NCBI RefSeq assembly: GCF_014873765.1
Contig: NZ_JADBGG010000028.1
Span: forward strand, 1 to 60,147
Direction: 5' to 3'
Length of the DNA: 60,147 bases
From: Desulfomicrobium macestii
GTDB lineage: Bacteria > Desulfobacterota > Desulfovibrionia > Desulfovibrionales > Desulfomicrobiaceae
A program made the translations under genes and the position numbers. A model generated the notes under the pieces. It was given only the letters and a program-made list of their open reading frames with translations, made no database searches and was not told the DNA's origin. This document shows, in pieces, positions 26,349 through 34,709 of this stretch. Each line of letters starts with the position of its first letter. The first letter of the stretch is position 1.

Positions 26349-26585
26349 ATGCCATATAGTGAGAATCAAGCTCTTTGTAACGGAAATGAATTCCGGGAAG
26401 AAAAACTCATTAATGCCCTTGTAATTGCTGAACAAGCAGCCAAGAAGTCTAACGGATGGGTAATTAAAATTGGTCGGGGCCTAGATTTCTACCAAAAGCC
26501 CGGGGGGTGGTATGAGCTTGGTGCCACTGATTTGAGTTTGAGAAAGTGTTTGGAGACGAAGGTCGATATTTATCGGCTAAACTAA
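26349..26585 (+). CDS. hypothetical protein, 78 aa
   Basis: A small acidic-basic mixed protein (MPYSENQALCNGNEFREEKL...) with no recognised motif. The ATG at 26349 has AGGAGG nine bases upstream. It lies 11 bases after the relic ORF and 142 bases after the HerA gene, so it may be a trailing member of the BREX-like operon. No membrane segment. Function unknown. Confidence 0.6.
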   Translation: MPYSENQALCNGNEFREEKLINALVIAEQAAKKSNGWVIKIGRGLDFYQKPGGWYELGATDLSLRKCLETKVDIYRLN

Positions 26586-26667
26586 CAAGTAATAACTTTA
26601 TTAATGATAGATTGCTTCACACAAATTAACACACTGTCAATTACTGCATCTAAATTTAAGGAAAACT

Positions 26668-28425
26668 ATGTCATTCCAAACACCAATCACAATATCTGAA
26701 GCCATAGAAAATATATCTACTGCTAAATATGTACTACCCGCCATTCAAAGAGAATTCGTATGGCCTTCATACAAAATTGAATGGCTTTTTGACTCCCTGA
26801 TGCGTAGCTACCCAGTGAGCTCTTTTCTTTTTTGGAATGTTGAAGGAAAATCTGTATCTGAATACAAATTTTATCACTTTTTAAAATCTTTTCGTGAACG
26901 ATTTAACACACACAATATTGACATTGATACAACTGGTACGGGAAATTTTATTGCTGTTTTGGATGGGCAACAAAGGCTTACGTCACTATATATCGGACTA
27001 AAAGGGAGCTATGCGTACAGAGAAAAGCATAAGCACTGGAACAATGACGAATGGAGCATTCCTACAAGGCACTTATATTTAAATATTACAAAAAAACTCG
27101 ACGACCAAGCTGAAGAAGATGGACGAGTCTACGAGTTCTCTTTCTTAAAAGAAAGTGATACTAACAAAATCGACATCTATAATGAAACATGGTTTCGCGT
27201 AGGAAAGATACTTGACCTTCAAAACATTTCATCTTTCAATAGATACGTACGTGAAAACAATATTAGCGACACAGCAGCAGACATTCTGGCGCGTCTTCAA
27301 GAAGTTATATTTTCTGATCGCATCATAAACTTTTTTTTGGAAAAAGACCAAGACCTTCACAAAGCACTTAATATTTTTATAAGAATAAACAGCGGTGGAT
27401 TACCACTGAATTTTTCCGACCTAATCATGTCAATAGCAATAGCAAATTGGAATACAAAAGACGCTAGAAAAGAGATACACAATCTAGTAGATAGAATACA
27501 AGAAAAAGGATTTTCAATTTCAAAAGACTTAATATTTAAAACATATCTTTATTTATTCAGCAAAGATATCAGATTTAAAGTAACTAATTTTTCTAGCAAC
27601 AATGCTCATAATTTTGAAAATTATTGGGATAAAATAAGAGATGCAATATCAGCAGCATTTGATTTAATCAAAGGATTTGGATACACAGATTTCACTCTAA
27701 CATCAAAAAATGCAACGATACCTATAATCTACTATATATACCACAAAAACATATCATACAATTTTTGCACCAGCACTAATTTCAAAGAAGATCGAGAAAT
27801 TATAAAAAAATGGCTACATGTCATGACTATAAAAAGAATTTTTGGCGGTCAATCTGACGGAACATTAGCCCAAATCAGAAAAGCGTTTACCAATGACATC
27901 AACGGGGTCACAAAAATATACTCACAAATTTCACACTTTCCTGCCAACGAAATTAATTCACAAGTAAAACGAGACATCAGCATAGGCGATGAATTTATTG
28001 AAGAAATCATCAAAACACAAAAGGATGATCGTTATGCATTTTCAATATTAGCCCTTCTATACCCTAATCTTGACTACAGAAATAATGACTTTCATAAAGA
28101 TCATCTACACTCAGCATCTTCTTTTACTCAAAATAATGCGAAAATACTGAATTTATCACCTGACGATAAATGTATTTTTTTATCAAAAGAATGGAACAAC
28201 AGCATTATAAATCTTCAACTACTGGACTCAAATGAAAACATGTCAAAGCAAGACAAATCATTGTCAACTTGGTTTGAATTAGAAACAAAGACACGAGACA
28301 AATACACACTACAAAATCACTATCTAATCCCAGCAGACACAAGTCTGGAACTCAAAGATTTTGCTATTTTTGCCAATGCAAGAAAAAATTTACTCAAAGA
28401 AAAACTTTGGAATATATTAAAATAG
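26668..28425 (+). CDS. DUF262 (GmrS-like) protein with HNH-like C terminus
   Basis: 585 residues. The N-terminal DUF262 domain, a ParB/Sulfiredoxin-like NTPase fold, shows YVLPAIQREFVWPSYKIEWL (residues 17-36) and the diagnostic LDGQQRLTSL at about 97-106. The C-terminal third contains DFHKDHLHS (about 474-482), similar to the DUF1524 HNH nuclease motif that follows DUF262 in GmrSD type IV restriction enzymes. It is thus probably a modification-dependent restriction enzyme or relative. Gene and neighbours are strikingly AT-rich (near 30% GC), unlike the BREX genes before or the AAA gene after, which points to separate acquisition. Confidence 0.8.
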   Translation: MSFQTPITISEAIENISTAKYVLPAIQREFVWPSYKIEWLFDSLMRSYPVSSFLFWNVEGKSVSEYKFYHFLKSFRERFNTHNIDIDTTGTGNFIAVLDGQQRLTSLYIGLKGSYAYREKHKHWNNDEWSIPTRHLYLNITKKLDDQAEEDGRVYEFSFLKESDTNKIDIYNETWFRVGKILDLQNISSFNRYVRENNISDTAADILARLQEVIFSDRIINFFLEKDQDLHKALNIFIRINSGGLPLNFSDLIMSIAIANWNTKDARKEIHNLVDRIQEKGFSISKDLIFKTYLYLFSKDIRFKVTNFSSNNAHNFENYWDKIRDAISAAFDLIKGFGYTDFTLTSKNATIPIIYYIYHKNISYNFCTSTNFKEDREIIKKWLHVMTIKRIFGGQSDGTLAQIRKAFTNDINGVTKIYSQISHFPANEINSQVKRDISIGDEFIEEIIKTQKDDRYAFSILALLYPNLDYRNNDFHKDHLHSASSFTQNNAKILNLSPDDKCIFLSKEWNNSIINLQLLDSNENMSKQDKSLSTWFELETKTRDKYTLQNHYLIPADTSLELKDFAIFANARKNLLKEKLWNILK

Positions 28426-28479
28426 TCACGTTAACATAATATCAAAATGATTTTATATGCAAGACACTCGGAGAAAAAT

Positions 28480-29025
28480 ATGAAACCTGCTAAACAGGGA
28501 CATTTTGACGGGGCATGCGGACTTTATTCTATAGGAAATGCATTATCATTATTAAGCAAAAGAACAAAAACTGACGAAATATTTTACACACTATTTAATT
28601 TCTTTTGTAAAAAATATGGCAATGCTGAAATTATTTTATTTGAAGGGATCAGCAGAAATCAACTTAATGACATATTAACAAATACAATAAAAATTTTACA
28701 GCTTGATCTTAAAATATACAGGCCATTTTGGAACAATTCAGCAAAATCCATTTCTGATTTTCACAAAATACTCGCTGACGAGGTAAATGAGAATCAATCT
28801 GCCGCAATCATTGGATATGAATATTCTAAATTTAATGACGGAGATTATTGTTCACACTGGACAGTAATTAAAAAAACAACTGAAAAGTCTTTATTTACTT
28901 ACGACTCGCACAATGAAAATAAAATAATTTCTATAAAGAAATGCAGAATTTGGGATGATTTTCAAAAACACAAAATAAAGCCATACAAAATTTCCTCTAC
29001 AGATACTTTTATAATATACAAGTAA
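28480..29025 (+). CDS. papain-like cysteine peptidase, predicted
   Basis: 181 residues. The N terminus reads KQGHFDGACGLYSIGNAL, the typical Gln...Cys start of a papain-fold enzyme (Gln6, Cys13), followed by SHWTVI (His126) and TYDSH (Asp142). These four fit the oxyanion Gln and the Cys-His-Asp triad in the expected order and spacing. It could be a peptidase, deubiquitinase-like enzyme or acyltransferase. The ATG at 28480 behind GGAG is preferred to one 33 bases upstream. It follows the DUF262 gene by 54 bases on the same strand and shares its AT-rich composition, so they probably form one two-gene unit. Confidence 0.65.
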   Translation: MKPAKQGHFDGACGLYSIGNALSLLSKRTKTDEIFYTLFNFFCKKYGNAEIILFEGISRNQLNDILTNTIKILQLDLKIYRPFWNNSAKSISDFHKILADEVNENQSAAIIGYEYSKFNDGDYCSHWTVIKKTTEKSLFTYDSHNENKIISIKKCRIWDDFQKHKIKPYKISSTDTFIIYK

Positions 29026-29249
29026 AACTATCTTTATTACAAAAAAAAGAAATTTAAATAAAATTTTACATATTAATATTTCAATTTAATATCAACACAG
29101 ACAGTATAATTTAAAAATAAAAAACTGATATCGCAAAAAAAAACTTAACCGAAGTGACGAGATGACTTTTGACTAGAATTACAATATACTAGACCATATA
29201 TCATAAAATATTTATCAAAAAATAGATATCGCATCAAATTTTAAAAAAA
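29026..29249. other. AT-rich non-coding gap between converging genes
   Basis: Two hundred and twenty-four bases of strongly AT-rich sequence lie between the convergent peptidase and PcfJ genes. No ORF, clear hairpin or promoter was seen. Confidence 0.6.
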
Positions 29250-30419
29250 TTAAAGTAACCGATCCCTCAAAACTTCCCATGTCTCTTCAGAAGCCTTCCC
29301 ATTCCTACACAACTTAACCTGCTCAATCCGAAACGCCCCATCAACAGACCTCTGCACCGCCATAGTCGCCCTCTCTGGCGCGTAGACGCGATAAATAAAA
29401 ACATCCCCTCGCAATGCCTGGTAGACAAATTCTCCAACGCAATGCCTCATCACCAGACCTTCTTCAAGCAAGTCACCAACGTTGCTTATATACTCGATAT
29501 CCTTTGTCTCTTTAAGTGGCGACGGCGGAAAGTTTTCGCCATAGTGGGCAATGATGGTCTCTTTTTCCTTTTTGCTTAAATCCCTGGCGATTTTATCGTG
29601 CAGATCTCGGATCTGAAATGCGCTTTTCATGGCGAAAAGCTTGCTCTCTGGATTTTCACATTCAAGCATTTTGCACATCATGCGGATATCGCGAATATCA
29701 CGACAGACCTTGTACAAATAACGAAACGCATCCCGGCAGCTGTCAGCCGCCAGGCAATCCTTGGCGCATCCAAGATCCATCACGTACCGTTGCGTGTAAA
29801 ACACCTTCAGCACGGGCCAGTTGATCTGCCGGTAATGACGCACTTTTTTCAAAAACTCCCCATCGTTAAGAATGCGGCGCAACAACTCAAGATCTTTTCG
29901 CAAGTAACTGAACTCACAAATTTTCGACAAAAACTTCAGATGCGATCTGCTTGAAGCCGCGCAAAACGATTCCAGGATCGAAACGCGGCGACGGGTATAA
30001 AGTCTCCTGACATCGGCCTTGGACGGAGCCGGGCCGAGCATGTTTGAAGCCAGCCAAAAGAGGATTGGCGCGGAGCCAGCCATCTCCGCGCTTTCGGGAA
30101 ACTGACCGACCACATGTAGAAGTCTGCATTGCTGCGAACTAAACTGGCGCAGCACCTTGGTCACGTCTGCGGGCAAAGCATCGTGGTATGCGCGCACAGG
30201 GTGCGTTGGTTCAAGGTCGCAGACATCGGCGGAAACAATGGGGAAGTCGAATGCGTCGTCGTTTCTTGTCCAGCGGCCCCCTTCCTTGATTTCCACTCCC
30301 CCACACTCGCTCCAGGAACGCAACCGGACCTGGAATCCTCCCTCAGGAGCCAGACCCAAGCTAACGGTCAGTCGCTGCGAGACTGGATCAAATTCGCAAT
30401 ACTCGGGATCAATGATCAT
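29250..30419 (-). CDS. PcfJ-domain protein
   Basis: 389 residues. The last 90 residues carry the PcfJ-like signature: LLEEGLVMRHCVGEFVYQAL, DVFIYRVYAPERATMAV and IEQVKLCRNGKAS. PcfJ proteins occur on plasmids, integrative elements and prophages and their activity is unknown. The N-terminal 280 residues are helical and unrecognised. The gene starts ten bases after the stop of the AAA+ gene on the same strand, so the two are almost certainly co-expressed. Confidence 0.75.
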   Translation of the reverse strand: MIIDPEYCEFDPVSQRLTVSLGLAPEGGFQVRLRSWSECGGVEIKEGGRWTRNDDAFDFPIVSADVCDLEPTHPVRAYHDALPADVTKVLRQFSSQQCRLLHVVGQFPESAEMAGSAPILFWLASNMLGPAPSKADVRRLYTRRRVSILESFCAASSRSHLKFLSKICEFSYLRKDLELLRRILNDGEFLKKVRHYRQINWPVLKVFYTQRYVMDLGCAKDCLAADSCRDAFRYLYKVCRDIRDIRMMCKMLECENPESKLFAMKSAFQIRDLHDKIARDLSKKEKETIIAHYGENFPPSPLKETKDIEYISNVGDLLEEGLVMRHCVGEFVYQALRGDVFIYRVYAPERATMAVQRSVDGAFRIEQVKLCRNGKASEETWEVLRDRLL

Positions 30420-30429
30420 GGCGCACCCC

Positions 30430-32628
30430 CTATTTCAAAAACCCCATTCCCCGCCGGTCGATATCAAGCTTCAATTCCTGCTCTTGGCGTAACCCCTCAA
30501 GCAACACATGATGTTTCACGCCCTTTCCGCCATCAAAAAGCATTCGTGAACGAACCGCATGAAAATCCCCCGGAGTCAGGCGGCGCATAGCCAGGAGTTC
30601 CGTTTCCAGCTCTTTTGACATCGGCTCTGACACCAGCGGGGCAAGAAGTGCGTCATAAAGTGCCTGCACCTGCTCCAGCTTGGAGTATGTGAATGCGATC
30701 TTGTGACTGAACCGACGCATGGCTGCTTGATCCATGTTCTCCCGGCGGTTGCTGGTGCAGATGCAGAAACCCCGGCATTCTTCAAGGGCGGTCAGGAACT
30801 CGTTGACTTGGGTGGTCTCCCAGGAATGCGCTGCTTTTTCCCTTGGAAAGAGGAAGCTGTCGGCTTCGTCGATGACAAGGACTGCATCGTCGCGCTCCGC
30901 ATCCCGAAAGGCTTCTGCGATCTTCGCTTCCGTCATGCCGACATACGGCCCGAGCAGGTCGCTGGCGCGAACAACCTTGCACTCCCGGTCCAGCCTCTCC
31001 GCCAGATACCGGGCGAGGGCGGTCTTGCCGGTACCGGGAGGGCCATAAAAGAGCATCGTAGCCGCGCCTGCGTTCAGCTCGCCGCCGCTTCGCAACATGC
31101 GATCCACCCGAGTCAGTTTGTTCACCAGGGTATCAACGGAGCCTTCCAGGCTGACTCCTTTTGGGTCGTAGTGCGGCGCAACCGCGATCTTCTTGCGCTG
31201 CTTGCCTCCATCACGCAGCATCGTCTGATAAGAATCCACCACGCGCCTGAGCGCCGGGACAAAGGCGCTCCGTTTTCTCCCGCTCAGCGCCGCAGCCTGG
31301 GTCACAGACATTTCCATGACCGAAGCCGGAACATCGTAGGTGCGGGACAGGTCTGCCAGCTCAGCGTCATTCACGCGATTCAGCACGCCGCGCCGCTCCA
31401 GAATCTGCCGCCACATGGCGCTCCGCTCCTTTCTCCCTAGCGGCTCGAAATGAATACTGAAATGAAAGCGCCGCCGCACCGCCCCTTCCAAGTGATGCAC
31501 GTGGTTCGTGATCCACACCACCCGCTGGCCGGGCTTTTCCAGAAAGGTATTGAGCCAGGCCTTATCCACGTTTTTTTCCCGAGAGAACATGTCGCAATCG
31601 AGGATGCGCTCCGCCTCATCCACGAGCAGGAACGCCTTGTCGTGCTGGGAGGTGATGCGTGCTCCGGCGGTGAGTTGGGCGCGGCGGTCGTTATCCGCGC
31701 CCTGGGGCGGGCTCACAGACCAGGCCGGAATACCTTCAGCCGCAGCCAGACTTCGGGCGAAGGTGGTTTTGCCGGTGCCTGGAGGGCCGTACAAAAGGAC
31801 GTGCACGGGATGATCCCCTGACTGGCGGAGCAGAGCCTGAACATGAGCCACCTGCTCGGCGGGAATGCTGAAATTATCGAGCGGCAGCACATCCCCTTGC
31901 AGCGGACGGCAAAAAGACTCGGACATGCGTTTTGAATCGGTCTCGGTCCAAAGGTCCCGGATTGGTTCTGCCAGAACAGCAAACTGTCGATCGACCTCCG
32001 CAATACCCAGGTAGGCCAGTTCCCGCAGAATATTCCGACATCGGGAACCCGGAATGCCGAGCATGTGCGCCAGAAAATCAATGCCGCCAAACCGCATGGC
32101 ATGCAGGTTGTCTTCGAAATAGCTTTCCACAGGACTAAAGGCGCGGTTTATAAACAGGAATTCACACAGCTCAACACTCTCCCGGTCAAGCCCGAACAAC
32201 TCCTCCAACCGCTTGGCAGCCATGGCGAAAGAGCGCGGACGCTTCATTCTTGTGGAGTGCACGTGGCTGCACTCATCCTGAAGCAGGGCTCTGACGGATT
32301 TATGGTGGCGAGGATGTTCCTGCAAAAACTCCTCTAATGCGTTAGTCAGATTGTAGAGGGAGACGCGCTTAAGTTCTTTGATAACCTGCAAATCGTCTTC
32401 GCTCTTAGATACAAGAACATACTTCTCGGCATCCTCGATGAGGCCCCGCAGGCAGAAATCAAGCCCTCCAAGGCACCACGCCGCACAATCGAACAGTTCA
32501 GAATTCAGAACGATCCGCTTGTCAAAAAGACGCACGAGCCATCCCGCAGTCCTGATCCGCGCATAGCGACTCTCGGGCGTAAAATCGATGGAACCTGAAG
32601 CGCTTCTTTTTCTGTGCCGTCTTCTCAT
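30430..32628 (-). CDS. tandem AAA+ ATPase (two AAA domains)
   Basis: 732 residues. The N-terminal 220 residues are helical. AAA domain 1 has Walker A YGPPGTGKTTFARSL near residue 277 and Walker B FLLVDEAERIL near 330. AAA domain 2 has Walker A YGPPGTGKTALARYL near 524, the pore-like segment LLGPYVGMTE, Walker B VLVIDEADSFLFP near 584 and an arginine-bearing AAMRRFSHK. This is an FtsH/Cdc48-type double ring, probably an unfoldase or remodelling ATPase. It leads a two-gene operon with the PcfJ protein. Which substrate it remodels is unknown. Confidence 0.85.
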   Translation of the reverse strand: MRRRHRKRSASGSIDFTPESRYARIRTAGWLVRLFDKRIVLNSELFDCAAWCLGGLDFCLRGLIEDAEKYVLVSKSEDDLQVIKELKRVSLYNLTNALEEFLQEHPRHHKSVRALLQDECSHVHSTRMKRPRSFAMAAKRLEELFGLDRESVELCEFLFINRAFSPVESYFEDNLHAMRFGGIDFLAHMLGIPGSRCRNILRELAYLGIAEVDRQFAVLAEPIRDLWTETDSKRMSESFCRPLQGDVLPLDNFSIPAEQVAHVQALLRQSGDHPVHVLLYGPPGTGKTTFARSLAAAEGIPAWSVSPPQGADNDRRAQLTAGARITSQHDKAFLLVDEAERILDCDMFSREKNVDKAWLNTFLEKPGQRVVWITNHVHHLEGAVRRRFHFSIHFEPLGRKERSAMWRQILERRGVLNRVNDAELADLSRTYDVPASVMEMSVTQAAALSGRKRSAFVPALRRVVDSYQTMLRDGGKQRKKIAVAPHYDPKGVSLEGSVDTLVNKLTRVDRMLRSGGELNAGAATMLFYGPPGTGKTALARYLAERLDRECKVVRASDLLGPYVGMTEAKIAEAFRDAERDDAVLVIDEADSFLFPREKAAHSWETTQVNEFLTALEECRGFCICTSNRRENMDQAAMRRFSHKIAFTYSKLEQVQALYDALLAPLVSEPMSKELETELLAMRRLTPGDFHAVRSRMLFDGGKGVKHHVLLEGLRQEQELKLDIDRRGMGFLK

Positions 32629-32797
32629 ATCGTCTCTCCAATGGTCTGCGGTTGGGTCTGAAATCCTGGGCCTGCCGGAGCAGGTCGCTTGAGATCAGTA
32701 TTACCAAGCCCGCATGATCACAGGCTATCGAGAACACGATGATCGTCCCGCGAGGCTGGGAAGATCCCACGTTTTTTCACTTCCCGCCGGGAAGACA

Positions 32798-32834
32798 TTC
32801 TAAAATATTAGAAATATCAAAGTGTTGCACGCAA
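32798..32834 (-). promoter_or_regulatory. predicted promoter of the AAA/PcfJ operon
   Basis: On the reverse strand TTGCGT (32829-32834), an 18-bp gap and TAATAT (32805-32810) form a plausible promoter. A palindrome TTCTAA-N4-TTAGAA (32798-32813) covers the -10 and could be an operator. A second palindrome, TTCCCGCCGGGAA, lies just downstream at 32781-32793. The leader to the ATG at 32628 is about 170 bases and GC-rich. Confidence 0.4.
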
Positions 32835-32933
32835 AAAGATGCTGCAAGTTTGCCGATTTGCGAGATTTACTCCCAGAGAAGACGCATGACTTCGCATATG
32901 CGCGGAAAGGTCTTGATTTTCCAATCGTGACAA

Positions 32934-32975
32934 GACATATTGTCCACACTTATTAACAAATAGCGACAATTTGTC
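32934..32975. promoter_or_regulatory. twin operators upstream of abiEi
   Basis: Two palindromes of the form GACA-N3-TGTC, at 32934-32944 and 32965-32975, lie 31 bases apart (about three helical turns on one DNA face) just before the abiEi start. AbiEi antitoxins repress their own operon by binding paired inverted repeats, so these are the likely sites. Confidence 0.6.
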
Positions 32976-32986
32976 TGAAAGAATCC

Positions 32987-33580
32987 ATGAAGCAGACCCC
33001 TGAAGACATATTCCGAGCCAACGGCGGCCAACTGCGCATGAGCGAAGCCATCGCGCACGGCATCTCCCGCTACATGCTCTACTCTCTCAGGGACAGGGGC
33101 GTGATCGAGCAGCTCAGCCGCGGGGTGTACCGCCTCGTGGAACTGCCCCCCATCGGGAACCCTGATCTGGTGACTGTCGCACTGCGCGTCCCGAACGCGG
33201 TCATCTGCCTGATTTCCGCTCTCGCCTTCCACGAGATGACCACACAGATTCCGCACGGAGTCTCCGTGGCCATTCCACTTCAGGCAAGACGGCCGGAGCT
33301 GAACCATCCTCCGCTGTTCGTGCACCGGTTTTCTGGTGCGTCGTACACGGCTGGCGTCGAAGAGCAGCGGATCGACGGAGTGCCAGTCAACATCTACTCC
33401 CCTGAAAAAACCATCGCCGACTGCTTCAAATTTCGAAACAAGATCGGCATGGACGTGGTGCTGGAGGCGCTGAAACTCTACAAAACCCGGAAACCCTTCA
33501 AGCTCGCAGCCCTGCTCGACTATGCGAAAATCTGTCGGGTTCAGAACGTGATGCGGCCGTACCTGGAGGCAACCCTGTGA
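32987..33580 (+). CDS. abiEi: type IV antitoxin AbiEi
   Basis: 197 residues. An N-terminal winged helix (LRMSEAIAHGISRYMLYSLRDRGVIEQLSRGVYRL) is followed by the conserved AbiEi body with AVICLISALAFHEM and the C-terminal INIYSPEKTIADCFKFRNKIG. AbiEi represses its own operon and counters AbiEii. Its stop overlaps the abiEii GTG start (GTGA), as usual for this pair. Confidence 0.93.
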   Translation: MKQTPEDIFRANGGQLRMSEAIAHGISRYMLYSLRDRGVIEQLSRGVYRLVELPPIGNPDLVTVALRVPNAVICLISALAFHEMTTQIPHGVSVAIPLQARRPELNHPPLFVHRFSGASYTAGVEEQRIDGVPVNIYSPEKTIADCFKFRNKIGMDVVLEALKLYKTRKPFKLAALLDYAKICRVQNVMRPYLEATL

Positions 33581-34479
33581 CATCCGGCAAGAACATCTCG
33601 GCATCCGTCAGACAACGTCTCTTGAACCGTGCCCACCACGACGACAGGCCTTTCAATGAGCTCCTGCAGTACTATGCCATGGAGCGCTTTCTGTACCGCC
33701 TCTCCCGCTCTGCCCATGCGGACCGCTTTGTCCTCAAAGGGGCGTTAATGCTCAGGGTCTGGCGATCCCCCCAATTCAGGCCGACCATGGATATCGACAT
33801 GCTTGGCAGGACAAACCGCGAGGACGCGCTCATTCTCCGTCAAGTCCGGGATATCATGATGATGGATGTGGGCATGGACGGACTTTCATTCGACACGGAT
33901 TCGCTCCGGACCGAGCGCATCACCGAGGATGCCGAGTATGAGGGAATCAGAGTGCGATTTCTCGGGAGCCTGGGCACGGCGCGCATCAACATGCAAATTG
34001 ACATCGGCTTCGGCGATATCGTCCATCCCGGCCCCGAGATGGCGGAAATGCCCACAATGCTGGATTTCCCGGCCCCGCGACTTCTTTGCTACAGCCGAGA
34101 AAGCGCCATTGCCGAAAAATTTGAAGCCATGGTGTCTCTGGGCGCCCTGAATAGCCGAATGAAGGACTTTTACGACATATGGCTACTGTCGAGACAATTC
34201 GACTTTATCGGGAAAAATCTGGCCGAGGCCATCAGGTTGACGTTCAAACAACGGGACACTGTCTTGCCTGGAGATATTGAAGCGTTCAGCCGAGACTTTG
34301 CCGAAGTCAAACAGACCCAGTGGATGGCCTTTCGCAAGAGACTTGAGCAGGAGCATGTCCCTGTTTTGTTTCAAGAAGTCACGAGAGCGCTTGCAATATT
34401 CCTAATGCCGATCGCTACTTCGATCTCAGAACAATCAGAAACCCCCGAAACATGGACTGCCTCGGGTCCATGGTCCTGA
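33577..34479 (+). CDS. abiEii: AbiEii nucleotidyltransferase toxin
   Basis: 300 residues of the AbiEii/AbiGii family, a DNA-polymerase-beta-like nucleotidyltransferase that modifies tRNA or other targets to stop growth on phage infection. The motif VLKGALMLRVW, followed by RPTMDIDMLGR (the metal-binding DxD), and a later SAIAEKFEAMVSLG with LNSRMKDFYDIW are all present. GTG start overlapping abiEi. Length and motif spacing are normal, so the gene looks functional. Confidence 0.93.
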   Translation: MTSGKNISASVRQRLLNRAHHDDRPFNELLQYYAMERFLYRLSRSAHADRFVLKGALMLRVWRSPQFRPTMDIDMLGRTNREDALILRQVRDIMMMDVGMDGLSFDTDSLRTERITEDAEYEGIRVRFLGSLGTARINMQIDIGFGDIVHPGPEMAEMPTMLDFPAPRLLCYSRESAIAEKFEAMVSLGALNSRMKDFYDIWLLSRQFDFIGKNLAEAIRLTFKQRDTVLPGDIEAFSRDFAEVKQTQWMAFRKRLEQEHVPVLFQEVTRALAIFLMPIATSISEQSETPETWTASGPWS

Positions 34480-34544
34480 AGCCCACTCATTTCACCCCTT
34501 CGCGTCCCTAGACAAGTCCATTTTTCTTTTCACCATCCCTCACC

Positions 34545-34709
34545 ATGTCTTTGCCGGGATGCTCCCAGCATCGCGGGACCATCCAGCCCGCCATGATTGC
34601 CGCGTCGAGTCGCAAACTGCACAAGGAATGCGTCGACCACATCCAAACCTTCGTCGCAACAAGCGAGGAGCACGATGAACCAGAACGCACAGTCCCCTAT
34701 CCCCTATGA
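34545..34709 (+). CDS. small ORF, 54 aa, uncertain
   Basis: An ORF whose second half (HKECVDHIQTFVATSEEHDE) reads like a real helical protein, ending 34 bases inside the next gene in another frame. No good ribosome site precedes its ATG. It may be a small protein coupled to the ADP-ribosylglycohydrolase or a chance frame. Confidence 0.25.
   Translation: MSLPGCSQHRGTIQPAMIAASSRKLHKECVDHIQTFVATSEEHDEPERTVPYPL

Noticed and set aside
26586-29249. CRISPR array in the AT-rich tract
   Set aside because: Read for regularly spaced repeats and found none here or elsewhere in the window.
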